Positions 4,509 through 5,810 of a stretch of 5,810 nucleotides of DNA are shown here, in pieces. The DNA lies in the NCBI GenBank assembly GCA_903941145.1, contig CAJANQ010000403.1, positions 1 to 5,810 on the forward strand, read 5' to 3'. Every line of letters begins with the position of its first letter. Within the stretch, counting starts at the first letter, position 1. The notes beneath the pieces were generated by a model. The model ran no database searches, had not been told where the DNA came from, and was given only the letters and a program-made list of their open reading frames with translations. Source of the stretch: an uncultured Actinomycetes bacterium. GTDB taxonomy: Bacteria > Actinomycetota > Acidimicrobiia > Acidimicrobiales > Microtrichaceae. Position numbers and translations under genes: made by a program.

Positions 4509-5042
4509 ATGAACCCACTACTCCTACTGGCCAGCGAGCAGCCGAACGGCCTGTGGCTCCCGGGTGACATCAACGAGGTCATCTGGGGCACCATCTCGTT
4601 CGTCATCGTCGTACTCCTGCTGCTGAAGTTCGGCCGCAAGCCGGCCGTCGCCGGCTTGGCCAAGCGCCGCGACGGGATCGCCGAGAAGCTCGGTGCTGCC
4701 GAGGAGGCCCGCGTGGCCGCCGAGGCCGAGCGCGACCGCATCAAGGCCGCCCTTGCCGACTCCGACGCCGAGGCTGCCCGCATCGTCGAGGAGGCCCGTC
4801 AGGCTGCCGACCGGATCGGCACCGACGTCGCCGCCCGCGCCCAGGTCGATGCCCAGACCGTCCGTGACCGTGCGGTCACCGACCAGGCCTCCACCCAGGC
4901 CCAGGCCCAGGCGGACCTCACCGCCGAGCTCTCCCGCCTCGCCCTCGGCGCTGCCGAGCGTGTGGTCGAGTCCTCGCTCGACGACGCTGCCCAGCAGCGC
5001 CTGATCGACGACTACATCAGCCAGGTCGGCACCCAGAACTGA
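4509..5042 (+). CDS. atpF: F0F1 ATP synthase subunit b
   Basis: This 177-residue stator subunit has one N-terminal membrane helix (about 22-40, INEVIWGTISFVIVVLLLL). A basic turn follows (KFGRKPAVAGLAKRR), then a long Ala/Glu/Arg-rich helix with the b-family pattern AEEARVAAEAERDRI and ARIVEEARQAAD. The C-terminal end is LALGAAERVVESSLDDAAQQRLIDDYI, the canonical region that binds delta. It is closer to standard b than the preceding gene, and identity between the two by eye is low outside compositional bias. They are therefore old paralogues, not a recent duplication. AGGAG at 4496-4500 precedes ATG by eight bases and the spacer is 15 bases, so co-translation with the first b-type gene is likely. 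The two are expected to form a heterodimer. Confidence 0.93.
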   Translation: MNPLLLLASEQPNGLWLPGDINEVIWGTISFVIVVLLLLKFGRKPAVAGLAKRRDGIAEKLGAAEEARVAAEAERDRIKAALADSDAEAARIVEEARQAADRIGTDVAARAQVDAQTVRDRAVTDQASTQAQAQADLTAELSRLALGAAERVVESSLDDAAQQRLIDDYISQVGTQN

Positions 5043-5045
5043 CCT

Positions 5046-5058
5046 GTTGCACTGCAAC
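5046..5058 (+). other. Small inverted repeat in the atpF-atpH spacer
   Basis: GTTGC (5046-5050) and GCAAC (5054-5058) surround ACT, forming a five-pair hairpin; as DNA it is a 13-base odd palindrome. It starts three bases after the atpF stop. It is weaker than the other stem-loops of the operon and could be chance. Confidence 0.3.
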
Positions 5059-5085
5059 TACTGAACTGACGGAACCGGAAACGAC

Positions 5086-5613
5086 ATGAGCGATCCCCGC
5101 ATTACCGCCTACGCCACGGCCGCGTACGAGGTCGCCCGCGCCGAGGGCAACCTCGACGAGGTGGGCGACGAACTGTTCCGGCTCGGACGCGTCGTGGACT
5201 CCAGCGACGAGCTGCGCATCACGCTGACCGACCCGCACCTGCCGGCGTCGCGCCGCCAGCAGATCGTCGAGGACCTCCTCGAGGGCAAGGCCACCAGCAC
5301 GACCGTCGGCATCGTGTCGATGGTGGTCGCCGGCGGCCGCGCCACCGACCTGTCCAAGATCGCCGAGAACCTGGTCAACCGGTCGGCCTCCGACTCCGGC
5401 CAGGCGCTCGCAGAGGTCCGCTCCGCCGTCGCACTCACCGACGAGCAGCTGGCCCGCCTGACCGAGGCCCTCAAGGCCCGGACCGGCCGCGACATCACCG
5501 TCAAGAACGTCGTCGACCCGTCGGTGGTCGGTGGCGTCGTCACCCAGATCGGGGACTCCGTCATCGACGGGTCCGTCCGTACCCGTCTCAACCAGCTCCG
5601 CGACGCCTTCTGA
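5086..5613 (+). CDS. atpH: F0F1 ATP synthase subunit delta (OSCP-like)
   Basis: Delta caps the F1 head and joins it to the b-type stalk. The 175-residue length is normal for a stand-alone delta. The N-terminal helical domain starts with ITAYATAAYEVARAEGNLDE, the F1-alpha binding bundle pattern. The C-terminal domain holds the most conserved family motif, VDPSVVGGVVTQIGD (143-157) followed by DGSVRTRLNQL (161-171). It is not fused to a b domain, unlike the b-delta fusion of mycobacteria. ATG at 5086 is preceded only by GGAA (5077-5080, five bases), a weak ribosome binding site compared with its neighbours. The family pattern begins right after the start, so no other start is needed. The spacer from atpF is 43 bases. 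Confidence 0.96.
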   Translation: MSDPRITAYATAAYEVARAEGNLDEVGDELFRLGRVVDSSDELRITLTDPHLPASRRQQIVEDLLEGKATSTTVGIVSMVVAGGRATDLSKIAENLVNRSASDSGQALAEVRSAVALTDEQLARLTEALKARTGRDITVKNVVDPSVVGGVVTQIGDSVIDGSVRTRLNQLRDAF

Positions 5614-5664
5614 GCGCCTCGGAGACCTGGACCCTGAACTGATCGCCGGTAGGAGAAACACAAC

Positions 5665-5810
5665 ATGGCCGAGCTGACCATCAACACCGCAGACATCACG
5701 GCTGCGATCAAGAAGAACCTCGAGGGCTTCACCCCCGACGTCGAGCTGACCCAGGTCGGCCGTGTCGTCGAGGTGGGTGACGGCATCGCCCGCGTGTCGG
5801 GCCTGCCCGA
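5665..5810 (+). CDS. atpA: F0F1 ATP synthase subunit alpha, N-terminal fragment (runs off the window)
   Basis: Only the first 48 codons are present. MAELTINTADITAAIKKNLEG is the N-terminal helix that binds delta, and VGRVVEVGDGIARVSGL (31-47) is the start of the alpha beta-barrel domain, conserved across F-type enzymes. The nucleotide-binding domain (P-loop) lies beyond the window. ATG at 5665 follows AGGAG (5651-5655) by nine bases, a good ribosome binding site, and the spacer from atpH is 51 bases. In the full protein alpha carries the non-catalytic nucleotide sites of the F1 hexamer. atpG (gamma), atpD (beta) and atpC (epsilon) are expected downstream but are not visible here. Confidence 0.97.
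   Translation, partial: MAELTINTADITAAIKKNLEGFTPDVELTQVGRVVEVGDGIARVSGLP

Noticed and set aside
4509..5613. Mycobacterial-type b-delta fusion broken into two genes.
   Set aside because: atpF has a full canonical b C-terminus and its own stop. atpH has normal delta length and its own start, and 43 bases separate them, so these are ordinary separate genes.
1..5810. A previously undescribed system such as a defence island or mobile cargo.
   Set aside because: Every long gene except one belongs to a well-known transporter or ATP synthase family in standard order. No integrase, transposase, terminal repeat or composition shift is visible.

Overview
The window is strongly GC-rich, with codons ending mostly in G or C and frequent GTG starts. 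Everything supportable lies on the + strand. It holds the end of a branched-chain amino acid type ABC transporter operon (positions 1-1738) and, after an intergenic region, the first two thirds of an F-type ATP synthase operon (about 1806 to the window end). GC content, GTG starts and protein style suggest a high-GC actinobacterium. Separate b', b and delta genes argue against the mycobacterial layout and make an Acidimicrobiia-like lineage plausible. That placement is inference, not proof.

Region 1 (1-1738): the C-terminal part of a LivG-like ATPase, a complete LivF-like ATPase joined to it by a 4-base GTGA overlap, and an unrecognised two-helix membrane protein with an Ala/Pro/Gln-rich tail. 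The two ATPases would power import through permeases encoded upstream of the window. Region 2 (1739-1905): a GC-rich stem-loop and a second smaller one (probable end of the liv unit), then a promoter-like pair (TTGCGG, 17 bases, TAGATT) and a leader that can fold into a hairpin just before the first atp gene.

Region 3 (1906-5810): atpZ-like, atpI-like, atpB (a), atpE (c), atpF' (b'), atpF (b), atpH (delta) and the start of atpA (alpha), all codirectional. AtpZ and AtpI are accessory membrane proteins. Subunits a and c make the proton channel and rotor ring, b' and b make the peripheral stalk, delta ties the stalk to the F1 head, and alpha begins the head. The gene order c, b', b, delta, alpha, with two different b-type subunits, is the arrangement known from cyanobacteria and other phototrophs.

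The operon is otherwise conventional. The points worth a second look are the two-b stalk, stem-loops placed just before the ribosome binding sites of atpE and atpF', the structured SD-poor leader of atpZ, and the unassigned membrane protein with the PQxA tail. I found no sign of a mobile element, CRISPR array, RNA gene or defence system.
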